From: an uncultured Gammaproteobacteria bacterium
Lineage (GTDB): Bacteria; Pseudomonadota; Gammaproteobacteria; Arenicellales; Poriferihabitantaceae
DNA: 64,000 nucleotides
Direction: 5' to 3'
Assembly (NCBI GenBank): GCA_947259885.1
Contig: CAMYNW010000020.1
Coordinates: 1-64,000 of the forward strand
The position numbers and the translations under genes were made by a program. The notes below the pieces were generated by a model. That model saw only the letters and a list, made by a program, of their open reading frames with translations. It did no database searches and had not been told where the DNA came from. This document shows positions 27,001 to 36,359 of the stretch, one piece after another; positions within the stretch are counted from its first letter, which is position 1; each line of letters opens with the position of its first letter.

Positions 27001-28104
27001 TCAGGATCCGTCCCGATGGCCTGGCGTGGGCGGTGCGCGGGCGGGATTGGGCGTAGTTTCAGCCACTTCAGTGCGGTAGTCGAGGTGTTCGAGAATTTTT
27101 TTAATTACTGTCGGATCTTCGATACAGGCAACAACCTTCACGGCACCGCCACACTGATTACAGATTTGTATATCGATATTGAATACACGTTTGAGGCGTT
27201 GCGCCCAGCTCATGGCGGCACGTCGTTGTGCGGGTGACTTTAGGTCATCACTTTCTGCAGTTGGTTTACAACGGGCTTTTGGTGTGATCTGTTTGCGTAA
27301 CCGACTATTAGGCGGATGGCCGCCCCGCACGAACACACCGTGGAATCGGGTCAAGTTGAATCTGGGTTTAGGGACCAGAGCCGCTAGCCTGGCCATAAAG
27401 TCCAATGGCTCTAATACAATGTGTGTGGTCCTGTCTCGATACGGTGTTTTCAGTGTATAACGAATATTCCCCTGATTGATGAGTGCCATACGTTCAGTGG
27501 AGATGGCCGGTCGGGCAATATATCGACACAACCGTTCCAGTTTAAGGCGTTGGTGGGCCTGAGCTGCGACCCCGGCATGCAACGAGAATCCGTTTGCCTT
27601 GGCGAGCCTGGGATTGTTGTTGTCTTCCTCCCGAGCCGGTAAGGTTTGCAAAGTGAAGGCTTTACGACCCGCCTGGGGACCAAAGGCGATGCGGTACGTA
27701 ATGGAATGACCCAGCAAATCGGCCATGGCAGAGTCATCCACCGCATCCAACTGCAGGTGGCTGTTCTCAACATCCCGAACCAACAGGCCAGCCCGTTCAA
27801 GATACTTGCCGATACGGTGACTGATCGTTTGAACCAGTCGATCCAACGCCTCGGGGGTGGGTGCTTTAATACTGCGAAATACCAGTGGCTGATGGTCCGT
27901 GACGTAGACGCCGTCGAGGAACAACACATGAAAGTGAACATTCAGATTCAATGCACTGCCAAAGCGTTGGATCAGGGTCACTGCACCTGTGATGCCCGTG
28001 TTTCGGGTCTGTCCAGCCTGATTGATCAAATGGGTCTCGATAGCCCGGTAAACGATACCCAATACCTTGCCCATCGCCTCGGGCTGGCTGGCAAACAGAT
28101 AAGG
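27001..28104 (-). pseudogene. IS91 family transposase, N-terminally truncated
   Basis: About 368 residues remain. They start at YLFASQPEAMGKVLG and include LIQRFGSALNLNVHFHVLFLDGVYV (the HUH-like core of Y2 transposases), GVAAQAHQRLKLERLCRYIARP and a C-terminal CNQCGGAVKVVA ribbon. An in-frame stop (28114-28116) lies upstream, and the N-terminal zinc-binding domain is missing, so the protein cannot be complete. A natural start at 28074 gives 357 residues. IS91 elements move by rolling-circle transposition and can carry flanking DNA. No intact terminal sequence was identified. Confidence 0.9.
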
Positions 28105-28264
28105 CCCTCGACATTAAAGGCAGACGGCCCCTTTGGCTGACTGATTGGCGGGTGCGAAAGTGCTCCGGCGTGACCAAGCTGCGGCCAAATATGCGCGTCT
28201 TTAATTGTGGCTCGCCTGGCTAATGAAGACTGAATAGTCGAAACAATCCTTACAAAGGCCATAG

Positions 28265-28432
28265 ATTCCACCGGAAATCATCCAATACGCAGTCTGGCTG
28301 TACTATAGGTTCGGTCTGAGTTATCAGGATATTAAAGATTTACTTGGAGAAAGGGGCATGATCGTTACTCGCGAATCCTTACGGCTATGGAGCAACAAAT
28401 TTATCTGGCGGCGTACAGCTAGCGGATCCTAA
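28265..28432 (+). pseudogene. IS6 family transposase, N-terminal fragment
   Basis: The frame IPPEIIQYAVWLYYRFGLSY followed by QDIKDLLGERGMIVTRESLRLW is the typical start of IS6-type transposases just before the DDE domain. It ends at a stop at 28430-28432 after about 55 codons. The DDE catalytic domain is absent downstream. It has no start codon of its own in this form. It marks a second mobile element, in the opposite orientation to the IS91 relic 160 bases away. Confidence 0.8.
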
Positions 28433-28521
28433 CGACAGGAAAGTTCATCTGAATACGGGGGATCTCGGAAGGCAAGCCAGAAATCTCGAGGTTGTCTCCA
28501 GACTCTTTGAAAATTTTGACG

Positions 28522-28541
28522 ACGTACAACTTTTTGTACGT
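28522..28541. repeat. Short perfect inverted repeat
   Basis: ACGTACAA and TTGTACGT form an eight-base stem with a four-base CTTT loop. No T run follows, so it is not a standard terminator. It lies between the IS6 fragment and the Gly/His/Tyr-rich gene and might be an operator or a leftover of the element. Confidence 0.4.
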
Positions 28542-28643
28542 TCCTGACCTCGTTCAGTTTGAGTTCAGGCAGGGTTCAGAACCTGTTGATAATATTCAGT
28601 TTATAAAGTTTTAAACTATTGACTAACTGGCGGAGGCCGCGTT

Positions 28644-29150
28644 ATGAAAAAAATAATGATTTCTTCTCTGCTGATTTTTATTGCTTCGCTTGGTTTAGCG
28701 CAGCCGGTGTATGCGGGCAAATCGTATTATAACTTTTCGATTGACCTCGGATACATCTTTCCAGATGGCGGATATCAGCGTCACGGTTATGGCCATAACT
28801 ATGGCGGCCATAGATACGGGCCAAAATGGCCAGCCCGACGATACTATGGACATGGATATAGAGGCGGGTACAGACACGGCTACAGAGATGGACACAGAGG
28901 CAACTATGGTCATGGATACGGCCATAGAGGAAATTCCCGCTATGGACATGGCCGCAGAGGCAGCTATGGTCACGGATATGGCCACCGAAACCACAGCTAT
29001 GGCTATCGTGGACATGGTGGTGGACATCGCGGAGATGGGCATGGTTATCGTCCGCGAAGACACGGTGGTCATGGGTATCGAGGATCCCATGGCAGACACT
29101 CCGATAGTTATAGTTCATTCTCCTTCAGCTATCGGGAATACGGTCACTAG
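28644..29150 (+). CDS. Secreted Gly/His/Tyr/Arg-rich repeat protein
   Basis: The 168-residue protein has a clear signal peptide (residues 1-24, ending PVYAGK). A short ordered part (residues 25-45, YYNFSIDLGYIFPDGG) precedes about 100 residues built from GYGH, GYRH, HRG and similar units, and it ends in SSFSFSYREYGH. A good ribosome site (GGAGG) precedes the ATG. The repeats leave three other frames open as well; the signal peptide and ribosome site decide for this one. Histidine-rich repeats suggest metal binding or a disordered envelope role, but no function is known. Confidence 0.75.
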   Translation: MKKIMISSLLIFIASLGLAQPVYAGKSYYNFSIDLGYIFPDGGYQRHGYGHNYGGHRYGPKWPARRYYGHGYRGGYRHGYRDGHRGNYGHGYGHRGNSRYGHGRRGSYGHGYGHRNHSYGYRGHGGGHRGDGHGYRPRRHGGHGYRGSHGRHSDSYSSFSFSYREYGH

Positions 29151-29271
29151 AAACTGTCGCAGACAGGATTTCTGTCCAACTCGTCGATAAAATATACTGC
29201 CAGTTGTTAATCAATACCGAACCGGCAGTGATCACTTTGCAACTCTACGGCGACATCGGGTATTAACCCCG

Positions 29272-30696
29272 ATGTCGCAGCATACGTTTTTCTGGCACGA
29301 CTACGAAACATTTGGAATAAATCCATCGTGGGATAGGCCGGCGCAGTTTGCTGGGATTCGGACAGACGACCAGCTGCAAGCTATTAGCGACCCACTTGTT
29401 ATCTACTGCAAGCCAGCTCCAGATGTTTTACCTACCCCCGATGCTTGTCTGGTCACTGGAATCACTCCACAGATAGCCTCGGTGAATGGGGTTGTGGAAG
29501 CCGAATTTATTGCAAAAATTCACCAACAACTCGCGCTGCCAGGCACCTGTGGGGCGGGATTCAATTCGATACGCTTTGACGATGAGGTCACTCGCTACAC
29601 TTTGTACAGGAATTTTTTTGATCCATACGCCCGGGAGTATCAATACGATTGCTCACGCTGGGACATTATAGATCTGGCCAGGATGACATTCGCACTTCGT
29701 CCTGACGGCGTCGAGTGGCCTCGCAATGACACAGGAGTTCCGAGTTTCAAGCTTGAGAATCTTGCCGCCGCCAACGGTATCAGTCACGATTCCGCGCACG
29801 ATGCTCTTTCCGATGTTTACGCAACGATAGAATTCGCCAAACTCCTGCGCTCTGCGCAACCAAAACTATTTGATTGGTTATTCACGCTCAGAAACAAGCA
29901 CAAAGTCGCCCAACAGATTGATGTGCGCTCAGGTAAGCCCATTGTACATACGACAAGAATGTACCCATCGTCTAACGGCTGTACATCTTTGGTGATGCCG
30001 CTAATTTACGAGTCTCGCAACAAATCCAGTGTGCTGGTCTATGATCTACGTTACGATCCTGAGGAGTTTCTCGACCTCGACAGCGAAGCGCTCTATCACA
30101 GATTATTTACACCGGTTAAGGAATTATCTGAATCCGATAGCAGGCTGCCGGTTAAGTCACTAAAGATCAACCATTGCCCAGCAATTGCCCCGATCAATAC
30201 AATTAATGACAGGGGGCTGGCGCGGATCAATCTTGATTTAGATTTATGCGCACGCCATCGTGAAAAAATTTTAACCGCAACAACCTTTGCGGAGCGCGTC
30301 GAACAGGCATATTCTTCCAGGGAATTTGAATTAAAAGATGACGTAGATCAAGCGCTTTATTCCGGATTCTTTACCGACCATGATAAGAAGCAAATTCAGC
30401 GCGTCCATAACTCAAATCCAGACGAAATTGCAACGGCCGAATTTATGTTCAACGATTCAAGGCTACCAGAGCTTCTTTTTCGCTACCGCGCCCGTAACTG
30501 GCCGCAATCACTGAATTCGGAGGAGGCCGAACGCTGGAAAATACATTGCACGGCACGATTACATGACCCTGCTATTGGCCTTGAGAGTTACTTTGAACGA
30601 ATTGACAAACTACGCGAGATGCACCTTGGCCAGAAGCGTGTCGAAGGCATTCTTAGTGATTTAGAAAGCTGGGCAGACAGTTTGTTGTCTGTGTAA
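29272..30696 (+). CDS. sbcB: Exodeoxyribonuclease I
   Basis: The 474-residue protein has the DnaQ-type exonuclease domain with ExoI FFWHDYETFG (residues 6-15, catalytic Asp/Glu), ExoII GFNSIRFDDEV and ExoIII SAHDALSDVYATI. The SH3-like and helical C-terminal domains follow, with the RYRARNWP motif. The length matches E. coli ExoI. It degrades single-stranded DNA 3' to 5' and is stimulated by Ssb, whose gene lies at 11.5 kb. The gene stands alone, with 120 bases upstream and 320 downstream without a gene. Confidence 0.97.
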   Translation: MSQHTFFWHDYETFGINPSWDRPAQFAGIRTDDQLQAISDPLVIYCKPAPDVLPTPDACLVTGITPQIASVNGVVEAEFIAKIHQQLALPGTCGAGFNSIRFDDEVTRYTLYRNFFDPYAREYQYDCSRWDIIDLARMTFALRPDGVEWPRNDTGVPSFKLENLAAANGISHDSAHDALSDVYATIEFAKLLRSAQPKLFDWLFTLRNKHKVAQQIDVRSGKPIVHTTRMYPSSNGCTSLVMPLIYESRNKSSVLVYDLRYDPEEFLDLDSEALYHRLFTPVKELSESDSRLPVKSLKINHCPAIAPINTINDRGLARINLDLDLCARHREKILTATTFAERVEQAYSSREFELKDDVDQALYSGFFTDHDKKQIQRVHNSNPDEIATAEFMFNDSRLPELLFRYRARNWPQSLNSEEAERWKIHCTARLHDPAIGLESYFERIDKLREMHLGQKRVEGILSDLESWADSLLSV

Positions 30697-31023
30697 TTTT
30701 TTCAAGACCGCGAAATTTATAGGGGAATAATGCTGCTTTACTTCGGGGCAATATAACCTCGATGATTGAAATACTTTAAAAGGCATCCAGTTACCTAGGC
30801 AGTCCATAGAAGAGATCTTTTAAGGTAAAATTTTATCGGCATTACATACAGGCTTAGACAGGTAGAATCTATAAAATATAAGGAACCGCGGTTTCTGTTA
30901 ACGGGTATTCTGTTCCGGAACGCCTCAATAAATGTACGTCTGTAGTGATGCAAAAACTGGTAGAACCGGCCCCAAGATTACGATTGGGTAATTAACTAAA
31001 CAATTACGTCGAGTATTGTGAGC
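30697..31023. other. Gene-free region upstream of the MoxR-Bat operon
   Basis: No coding frame is supported here. Two short perfect palindromes stand out: AACCGCGGTT (30884-30893) and TTCCGGAA (30913-30920). A TATAAA at 30870-30875 could be a -10 element but has only a poor -35. The operon promoter is probably in this stretch. Confidence 0.45.
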
Positions 31024-32031
31024 ATGAATCTGATACCTGAAACCGCGAGCGAGTCAGCGGTAAAATCTGCATTTAATCAGGCTGCACTCGCGCTCAATAA
31101 GCTGGTCCTGGGGCAAAAGCACCTCACAGATCGACTGCTGGTGGCACTATTGGCGGATGGACACCTATTAGTTGAAGGGGCACCCGGCCTCGCTAAAACA
31201 CGCGCAGTCAAGTCACTGGCTTCGCTTATCGATGCAGATTTTCATCGTATCCAATTTACACCGGATTTGCTGCCCTCTGACCTGACCGGAACTGATATCT
31301 ATCAACCCCAAACTTCAAATTTTAGATTTCAGAAAGGACCGCTTTTTCACAATATCGTACTTGCCGATGAAATAAACCGGGCGCCAGCAAAAGTTCAGTC
31401 GGCACTGCTAGAGGCAATGGCAGAACGACAAATAACGGTTGGTAAAACAACGCACCATTTACCGGCTCTTTTTATGGTTATGGCCACCCAAAATCCGATT
31501 GAGCAAGAAGGAACTTATCCTCTGCCGGAGGCACAAATGGATAGATTCCTGCTGCACGTAAAAGTTGACTATCCGGCTGAAGATATTGAGCACCAGGTTT
31601 TAACACTTGCCCGTCACGAGGCTGTGGCTGATCTAAAGGGCGAATCAGGCAGCGCTGTCGCCGAAACAGTGTTAGGGGAATCAATGGTCAATGCTGGGCG
31701 GCGCGAAGTTCTTGAATTGTTTCTTTCCGAACCAGTCGAGGAATACATCGTGCAGTTGGTAATGGCAACTAGGCACCCAGACCGATACGATCCAAAACTG
31801 GCAAAGTGGATTGATTATGGCGCTAGTCCGAGAGGCAGTATCAGCCTTGAGCGCTGCGCTCGAGCACATGCCTGGCTGGCCGGTAGAGATTTTGTCTCCC
31901 CAGACGATGTGCAGGCAGTACTTCATGACGCTCTCAGACATCGATTAATTATCTCTTTCAGTGCGGAAGCAGAAGGTGTAGATGCAGATAGTTTTATCGA
32001 TGCCATTCTAGATCTGGTGCCGGTCCCCTGA
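31024..32031 (+). CDS. MoxR family AAA+ ATPase
   Basis: The 335-residue protein from ATG 31024 (337 from GTG 31018) has Walker A GAPGLAKT (about residues 53-60), Walker B VLADEINRAPAKVQSALLEAM, sensor 1 TQNPIEQEGTYPLPEAQ and the lid with GASPRGSISL. MoxR ATPases are cytoplasmic chaperones that act with von Willebrand A (VWA) proteins. It is the first gene of a seven-kilobase operon with DUF58, DUF4381, BatA, BatB/C and BatD, a set known as the MoxR-Bat or aerotolerance system. Confidence 0.95.
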   Translation: MNLIPETASESAVKSAFNQAALALNKLVLGQKHLTDRLLVALLADGHLLVEGAPGLAKTRAVKSLASLIDADFHRIQFTPDLLPSDLTGTDIYQPQTSNFRFQKGPLFHNIVLADEINRAPAKVQSALLEAMAERQITVGKTTHHLPALFMVMATQNPIEQEGTYPLPEAQMDRFLLHVKVDYPAEDIEHQVLTLARHEAVADLKGESGSAVAETVLGESMVNAGRREVLELFLSEPVEEYIVQLVMATRHPDRYDPKLAKWIDYGASPRGSISLERCARAHAWLAGRDFVSPDDVQAVLHDALRHRLIISFSAEAEGVDADSFIDAILDLVPVP

Positions 32032-32079
32032 TTATCAGAAAAGTCTTTGAATTACCGATGTTGATGTGATCGATTCATA

Positions 32080-33027
32080 ATGGATGAAGCCAAGGTTGCA
32101 GCCGGTATTATTGCGGATACCGATAGTTTGATCAGGTTAGGCGTCGGTGCCCATAGAATTGCGTTGGACCTTCGGGCAGGGGCACGTTCGATACTTGCGG
32201 GAGCCCACATGTCGCGATTTCGAGGTAGAGGAATGGACTTCGCTGAATCCCGTGAATATCAGCCTGGTGATGATGTGCGCCATATCGATTGGCGGGTTAC
32301 TGCCCGAACGGGAAAATCTCATACTAAACTGTACACCGAGGAGCGCGAGCGTCCTGTATTTCTTGTACTGGACTTCAGTCCAAGTATGTTTTTCGGCACC
32401 AGGGGCGCCTTCAAATCCGTTACCGCAGCGCGGGCTGCAGCATACGTAGCCTGGTCAGTGATTGCTAGTGGCGACCGAATTGGAGGGGTTGTCGTCACTT
32501 CAAGTCGTGTCGTTGACTCGAAGCCGGTATCCGGCAGGCGCGGCGTTTTAAGACTGCTCAGCGCTGTTTCCGAAGCCACTCTTCAGCCTGAGATTATTAA
32601 AACGAACGAGCCACAGCAGGCATTGCTAAATCGTGCTCTCATGCATGCGGTGAGGGTAGTGCATCCCGGCAGTCTGGTCTTGATATTTAGCGACTTTTAT
32701 CAACAAGATGAAGAAAGTCGTCGCTATCTCTCGAGGCTGGTGCGACACAATGATCTGGTAGCGTGCCAGGTGCTGGATCCACTGGAGTGTTCTCCACCAA
32801 AACCCGGTCAGTATCTTATTACTGATGGTCAGAACAAAACTTTGATGGATGCGACTGGTTCGCAAAGCCGAAATCGCTATCAACACTTAGTCAATGCACG
32901 TAACAAGTCAGTACAAGCGTTGTTATCTGAATTTAATATTCCCTTGGTGCAACTGCTGAATGGCGACAATATTGGCGCCACCCTGGCCCTGGCGTTTGGG
33001 CGCAAGCCAAAAGCGGGTCGCACATGA
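32080..33027 (+). CDS. DUF58 domain protein of the Bat operon
   Basis: The 315-residue protein has the DUF58 core SREYQPGDDVRHIDWRVTARTGK..TKLYTEERERPVFLVLD, followed by a VWA-like metal site (DFSPSM). No membrane segment is evident, so it is probably cytoplasmic or peripheral. It follows moxR by 48 bases, and its last codon overlaps the DUF4381 start (ATGA). In Bat operons this protein is thought to link the MoxR ATPase to the membrane VWA proteins. Confidence 0.93.
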   Translation: MDEAKVAAGIIADTDSLIRLGVGAHRIALDLRAGARSILAGAHMSRFRGRGMDFAESREYQPGDDVRHIDWRVTARTGKSHTKLYTEERERPVFLVLDFSPSMFFGTRGAFKSVTAARAAAYVAWSVIASGDRIGGVVVTSSRVVDSKPVSGRRGVLRLLSAVSEATLQPEIIKTNEPQQALLNRALMHAVRVVHPGSLVLIFSDFYQQDEESRRYLSRLVRHNDLVACQVLDPLECSPPKPGQYLITDGQNKTLMDATGSQSRNRYQHLVNARNKSVQALLSEFNIPLVQLLNGDNIGATLALAFGRKPKAGRT

Positions 33028-33515
33028 ATCCAACAGCAAATCCGCTTGATGCCCTGCGGGATATCCATCTGCCAGCTGATCCTTCCTGGTGGCCGCCTGC
33101 GCCCGGCTGGTGGATACTAGGATTACTCCTCATTGCAGGTGTCCTGTTTCTGATTCGAGTAATCACGGCGAGAAGAAGGTTGACATTACCGTCGCGCGAA
33201 TTGGTGACACAACTTGAAAGGGTGAACCTTAGCACTGATCCGGAGAAAGCCCGAGACGCACTAATAAGAATGTCGAGACTGGTTCGTCGCTTCGCGGTGA
33301 CTCGATACGGCCGACCAAATGTTGCCAGACTGACAGGCGACGAGTGGCTTGGCTTTCTAGATCAGGTATCTCAATCAAAAGACTTCACCCTGGGGCCTGG
33401 AAAATTACTTGCTGAAGGACCTTATCGTTCGCAATCTACTGATGAATTGAACGAGCTCAAGCAGACCCTTATTAATTGGGCCAAGAAATCACCGACCAAG
33501 CATCGGATTCACTAA
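33024..33515 (+). CDS. DUF4381 single-pass membrane protein
   Basis: The 163-residue protein has a WPP.PGWW segment before one membrane helix (about residues 30-47), then a basic cytoplasmic part with RRFAVTRYGRPNVARLTGDEWLGFL. This is the DUF4381 pattern found between DUF58 and BatA in proteobacterial Bat operons. The start overlaps the DUF58 stop by four bases, and its stop lies two bases before the BatA start. Its precise role is unknown; membrane tethering of the complex is the likely one. Confidence 0.9.
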   Translation: MNPTANPLDALRDIHLPADPSWWPPAPGWWILGLLLIAGVLFLIRVITARRRLTLPSRELVTQLERVNLSTDPEKARDALIRMSRLVRRFAVTRYGRPNVARLTGDEWLGFLDQVSQSKDFTLGPGKLLAEGPYRSQSTDELNELKQTLINWAKKSPTKHRIH

Positions 33516-33517
33516 GC

Positions 33518-34558
33518 ATGTTTCAGTTTGCATTTCCGTTGGCATTTCTGCTGGTACCTCTCTCTGGTTTAGTCTACTGGCTGGTTCCCCGGGCGAGTTC
33601 CACTGGCGCAGCCTTACGAGTGCCATTTTACCAGCGGGTTCGCGTCTTACAGAGCGAATCTACGGCTAGCGGGAGGTGGTTCAGGCTGATGCTGTTGAGC
33701 ATTTGTTGGCTGCTGTTGATCGTTGCCAGCGCCCGCCCTCAATGGCTCGGAGACCACACTGATTTGCCGGTTAGTGGCCGAGATTTAATGCTTGCGGTGG
33801 ATGTTTCGGGCAGTATGAAGGCAGTAGATATGCTTCATAGGGGTAGGCCTGAAGATCGATTGACAGCGGTAAAGCGAGTTGCTGGTAAATTTATTGAACG
33901 CCGAACTGGGGATCGTATAGGTTTAGTTCTTTTCGGAACCCGGGCGTATTTGCAGGCTCCTTTAAGTCTCGATCGGAAAACCGTAAACCAGTTATTGCAA
34001 GAGTCCGCAATTGGAATCGCTGGCGAGAAAACCGCGATCGGAGACGCCATCGGACTCGCGATGAAGCGTTTACAAGATCGTGAAGGGGAAGAAAAGGTTT
34101 TGGTTCTTCTCACCGACGGAACCAATACGGCTGGAGTGGTCGAACCACTGCAAGCGGCGCAATTAGCAAGGCTTGGAGGATTACGAATTCATACCATTGG
34201 CGTAGGGCACGACGGACAAGGTCTTCAAGGCGCTCTTGGAAGTGGTTTTTTTCGTCAGCGCAGTGACCTTGATGAAACGACCCTCAAGCAGGTCGCCAAC
34301 GCCACGGGGGGCCGCTATTTTCGTGCTACGGACGCTGAATCGCTGGATCAAATTTATGCCTTAATTGACCAGCTTGAGCCAGTAGAAGAAGAAATCAGCC
34401 ACTTACGTCCTGTGACCGAGCTATTCCACTGGCCGCTATCGACCGCCTTTTTGATCAGTTTTCTATGGGTCCTGGTGTTAATTATCCCGGGTTATTTGCC
34501 TGCTCTGGTCAGGTGGTCCCCAGATGGCGGCAGGACCGACGAATTAAGAGAATCATGA
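33518..34558 (+). CDS. batA: BatA-like VWA membrane protein
   Basis: The start at ATG 33518 gives 346 residues, beginning MFQFAFPLAFLLVPLSG; an earlier in-frame ATG lies within DUF4381 and is not used. Two N-terminal membrane helices (about residues 4-22 and 61-78) precede a periplasmic VWA domain with the MIDAS motif LAVDVSGSM. A final helix (about 311-335) completes the anchor. The stop overlaps the next start (ATGA). The domain probably binds a partner through a metal ion as part of the Bat complex. Confidence 0.93.
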   Translation: MFQFAFPLAFLLVPLSGLVYWLVPRASSTGAALRVPFYQRVRVLQSESTASGRWFRLMLLSICWLLLIVASARPQWLGDHTDLPVSGRDLMLAVDVSGSMKAVDMLHRGRPEDRLTAVKRVAGKFIERRTGDRIGLVLFGTRAYLQAPLSLDRKTVNQLLQESAIGIAGEKTAIGDAIGLAMKRLQDREGEEKVLVLLTDGTNTAGVVEPLQAAQLARLGGLRIHTIGVGHDGQGLQGALGSGFFRQRSDLDETTLKQVANATGGRYFRATDAESLDQIYALIDQLEPVEEEISHLRPVTELFHWPLSTAFLISFLWVLVLIIPGYLPALVRWSPDGGRTDELRES

Positions 34559-36357
34559 ATTTGATTGGTCAGATGCATTTTCTCCGGCCTGCATGGCTGT
34601 TCTTGATTCCGATTTGTGCGGTATTACTGTGGTTGTTTTGGCGCCGATTCAGCCTAAGCACGCAATGGGAGGGTCAATGCGATCCTGCGCTGCTGCGGGC
34701 TTTACTGGTAGGTACTGGTGCAGGGAAGCAGTGGATTCCACTTGCCGGATTATGCGTACTATGGTTGATTGCTGTTGTCGCGCTGGCGGGACCAACCTGG
34801 GAGCAACAACCTCGCCCAGTGTTTAATAAGTTGCAAAGCCGAATTCTGATTTTTGATCTTTCGCAATCCATGGACAGTAAAGATATTGCACCTTCGAGAT
34901 TACAGCGCGCTCGCTTTAAGCTAACAGACCTGATCTCAGGCGCTGCTAACCGTCAGCAATCACTCATTGTATTCGCGGGCGATGCGTTTGTGGTGTCACC
35001 ATTCACTGATGACAGTAAAACATTAATTAACTTAGTTCCTGCACTAGGCACGCAAACGGTTCCCGTACAGGGAAGTCGCGCCGACAAAGCACTTAAACTC
35101 GCCAGCGAACTGATAGACAATGCGGGCGTTTCAAAAGTAGAGATCATATTATTGACAGATGGTGTGAACAGCTCCAGCGAAAAAATTGCTTCAGCTCTTG
35201 CAGCTAACGGACATCACGTCAGTGTTCTGGCGATCGGAACTGCTCAAGGTGCGCCAATACCGCTAAAAAATGGCGGATTGTTGAAGGATGCCTCCGGCAG
35301 TATTGTGATTCCTGGAGTTGATCACGCTGCGCTTAAAAGACTGGCCTCGACCGGAGCCGGTAGCTATCGACCGTTGAGCGCGGACGACAGTGACATCCGT
35401 TTTTTTAACGATAACCAAATCCCATCTTTGAACATAGATTTCAAGGCTGGCGAGCAGACCGATCTGATGAGTGATATATGGATCGATAAAGGCATATGGC
35501 TGCTGTTCCCATTATTATTGTTCAGTGCCTTCAGTTTCCGACGAGGCTGGATCATCTGCGTCACACTACTGTTGTACCTACCTGATCAAGCAGCCTATGC
35601 GTTTACCTGGAACGACCTTTGGGTTCGCCCCAACCAGCAAGCTGCGGCGGCGCTCACGAAACAAAACCCAGAACTGGTGCCGGAACGCGCTACTCCGGAC
35701 TGGCGCGGTGCGGCAGCTTACCGCCAGGGTGACCACAGCAAATCAGCTGAATTATTTGAAACGCTCGATACGGCTAGCGCTCATTACAATCGAGCCAACG
35801 CGCTGGCCAAGGCGGGAGACTTAAGACGGTCTATGACTGCCTATGATCAAGCTCTTTCATTGCAACCAGACATGGAGGATGCAAAGTTTAACCGCGATAT
35901 TGTCGAACAGTTACTCAATCAGCAGCAACAGCAGTCGGCACCAGAACAACAACAATCTGATCAAAATAAGAGTGGTCAGGAACAACAAGAAGAAAAGGAA
36001 GGTGGCGACAATTCAGGATCTGAGGGCGGCCTCGATGATGAATCAGAACCAACTAGACCTCCTGAGTCTCAAAACGCCTCTCAGAGTTCTCCTAACCAAG
36101 ACCAAGCCTCAGGTCGCGGCCCAGAACAGCGCCTGGATAATCAGCAGGAAGAACAAGTGAATTCAAAACCAAATCCTGAAACAGAAGGCACTCAGGCTGA
36201 TGCGGAAGGAGAAATGACCCCCATGGATGAGACCCAACAGGCTTTGGAGCAGTGGCTCAAACAGGTCCCTGACGATCCCGGCGGGCTGTTAAGAAGAAAA
36301 TTTCGTTATCAGTACAGCTTGAGACCAGAACAGACGCAGGAGACACAGCGGTGGTAG
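34555..36357 (+). CDS. batB: BatB/BatC fusion: VWA and TPR membrane protein
   Basis: From ATG 34555 the protein has 600 residues. The order is membrane helices (about 10-28 and 60-78), a VWA domain with MIDAS ILIFDLSQSMDS, and further helices near 310-345. A TPR region (about 395-450: AAAYRQGDHSKSAELFE, ALAKAGDLRRSMTAYDQAL) follows. A long Gln/Glu/Ser-rich disordered stretch (about 460-560) leads to the conserved end QVPDDPGGLLRRKF. BatB and BatC are separate genes in Bacteroidetes; in gammaproteobacteria this joined form is common. It overlaps BatA and BatD. Confidence 0.92.
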   Translation: MNLIGQMHFLRPAWLFLIPICAVLLWLFWRRFSLSTQWEGQCDPALLRALLVGTGAGKQWIPLAGLCVLWLIAVVALAGPTWEQQPRPVFNKLQSRILIFDLSQSMDSKDIAPSRLQRARFKLTDLISGAANRQQSLIVFAGDAFVVSPFTDDSKTLINLVPALGTQTVPVQGSRADKALKLASELIDNAGVSKVEIILLTDGVNSSSEKIASALAANGHHVSVLAIGTAQGAPIPLKNGGLLKDASGSIVIPGVDHAALKRLASTGAGSYRPLSADDSDIRFFNDNQIPSLNIDFKAGEQTDLMSDIWIDKGIWLLFPLLLFSAFSFRRGWIICVTLLLYLPDQAAYAFTWNDLWVRPNQQAAAALTKQNPELVPERATPDWRGAAAYRQGDHSKSAELFETLDTASAHYNRANALAKAGDLRRSMTAYDQALSLQPDMEDAKFNRDIVEQLLNQQQQQSAPEQQQSDQNKSGQEQQEEKEGGDNSGSEGGLDDESEPTRPPESQNASQSSPNQDQASGRGPEQRLDNQQEEQVNSKPNPETEGTQADAEGEMTPMDETQQALEQWLKQVPDDPGGLLRRKFRYQYSLRPEQTQETQRW

Positions 36358-36359
36358 CT

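Noticed and set aside
28678..29190. Other open frames across the Gly/His-rich gene
   Set aside because: They result from the repeats; they lack the ribosome site and signal peptide of the chosen frame.
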